Positions 63,823 through 64,000 of a stretch of DNA of 64,000 nt are shown here, in pieces. The DNA lies in contig NZ_CP138333.2 in assembly GCF_038561955.2 (NCBI RefSeq), positions 1,302,001 to 1,366,000 on the forward strand, written 5' to 3'. Made by a program: the position numbers and the translations under genes. Origin of the DNA: Salinicoccus sp. Bachu38 (lineage in GTDB: Bacteria > Bacillota > Bacilli > Staphylococcales > Salinicoccaceae). The notes beneath the pieces were generated by a model. It was not told the DNA's origin, did not search any database, and worked only from the letters and a program-made list of their open reading frames with translations. Within the stretch, counting starts at the first letter, position 1. Each line of letters opens with the position of its first letter.

Positions 63823-64000
63823 AGCTTGCAACGACTTTGCGGTACTTTTCGGGGTTTTTGTTATAACTTTCGACATGCCCGCCACGTTCCGGGTACCATG
63901 CCGCCTTTGGCGGCTTTTTCTTTTTATACAGCTCTTCTGTATGGCTGTGGGGAATGAATTTGTCAGGCTTCGAGTGGACGAAGAGAACCGGTTGTTCTAT
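63797..64000 (-). CDS. Alpha/beta hydrolase, C-terminal part (5' truncated by window)
   Basis: The minus-strand frame gives 67 C-terminal residues and stops at 63799-63797. It holds the last two triad positions of the fold: the acid in VLFVHSKPDKFIPH and the histidine in ERGGHVESYN. In S. aureus and Bacillus an alpha/beta hydrolase follows rnz, consistent with this call. The nucleophile region lies beyond the window, so substrate cannot be guessed. The 3' ends of this gene and rnz overlap by 26 bases. Confidence 0.72.
   Translation of the reverse strand: MEQPVLFVHSKPDKFIPHSHTEELYKKKKPPKAAWYPERGGHVESYNKNPEKYRKVVASFIANHVGW

Noticed and set aside
1-64000. Mobile elements, prophage, CRISPR or attachment sites
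   Set aside because: No transposase, integrase, regularly spaced repeats or tRNA-adjacent direct repeats were seen. The short repeats found are terminators or operators.

Overview
This window looks like a piece of the conserved chromosomal core of a low-to-mid G+C, Gram-positive, non-sporulating coccus of the Staphylococcaceae. A Salinicoccus/Jeotgalicoccus-type organism fits best. Gene order runs almost unbroken along two known templates: the Bacillus subtilis yqfR-yqjL stretch (cshB, nfo, zur, ispG, sodA, pbpA, pst, yqgN-yqgQ-glcK, yqgW-yqgX-yqgY, comG, gcvT-gcvPA-gcvPB, lipM, yqhQ, efp, accBC, nusB, xseAB, ispA, dxs, tlyA, argR, recN, bkd, brxB, gndA, zwf, rnz) and the matching Staphylococcus aureus segment. 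The sporulation genes that interrupt this order in Bacillus (spoIIIA after efp, spoIVB/spo0A after recN) are absent. Two MEP-pathway isoprenoid genes (ispG, dxs) are present, unlike S. aureus, which uses mevalonate. The genus is an inference from memory of gene order; no search was run.

Layout. 1-3.5 kb: 3' end of cshB, nfo, and a zinc ABC transporter operon with its regulator zur behind Zur-like operators. 3.5-7.8 kb: an accessory-looking block with a YtrA-type GntR regulator and ABC module, a monomeric sarcosine oxidase and a LysR regulator. 7.8-12.8 kb: ispG and a DUF1189 protein on the minus strand, then sodA and pbp3. 12.8-17.4 kb: the phosphate operon pstSCAB-phoU behind a regular four-repeat Pho box. 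17.5-20.6 kb: fthC-gluP-yqgQ-glk, meeting an SDR gene tail to tail in a 38-bp perfect palindrome. 21.5-25.4 kb: argGH and the small yqgW/yqgX/yqgY cluster. 25.6-29.7 kb: the competence pilus operon comGA-GG and aroK. 29.7-33.9 kb: a glycine riboswitch with one visible aptamer and gcvT-gcvPA-gcvPB. 33.9-38.8 kb: rhodanese-like protein, lipM, a minus-strand membrane/lipoprotein trio, an aminopeptidase P-like gene and efp. 38.9-48.9 kb: accBC, Asp23-family gene, nusB, xseAB, ispA, dxs, tlyA, argR, recN. 49-57.1 kb: the complete branched-chain keto-acid operon ptb-bcd-buk-lpdV-bkdAA-bkdAB-bkdB behind a candidate CodY box. 57.2-64 kb: brxB, a 33-residue Prli42-like gene, an M20 peptidase, gnd, an AraC-type regulator, zwf, rnz and the 3' part of an alpha/beta hydrolase.

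How it fits together. Phosphate, zinc, arginine, glycine and branched-chain amino acid metabolism each carry a recognisable cis-regulatory signal next to the operon it should control. The bkd operon supplies branched acyl-CoA primers for membrane fatty acids, and accBC supplies malonyl-CoA. dxs, ispA and ispG serve isoprenoids. zwf and gnd supply NADPH. Sarcosine oxidase would release glycine, formaldehyde and H2O2, which links plausibly to the glycine cleavage system and to betaine turnover in a salt-adapted organism.

No rRNA, tRNA, CRISPR array, insertion sequence, prophage or replication origin was seen. No intergenic stretch exceeds 300 bases. I see no convincing undescribed multi-gene system. 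The most useful items outside ordinary annotation are two very small genes (a comGG-like ORF and a Prli42-like ORF), several operator candidates, the rhodanese lacking its catalytic cysteine, and stop codons embedded in terminator hairpins.
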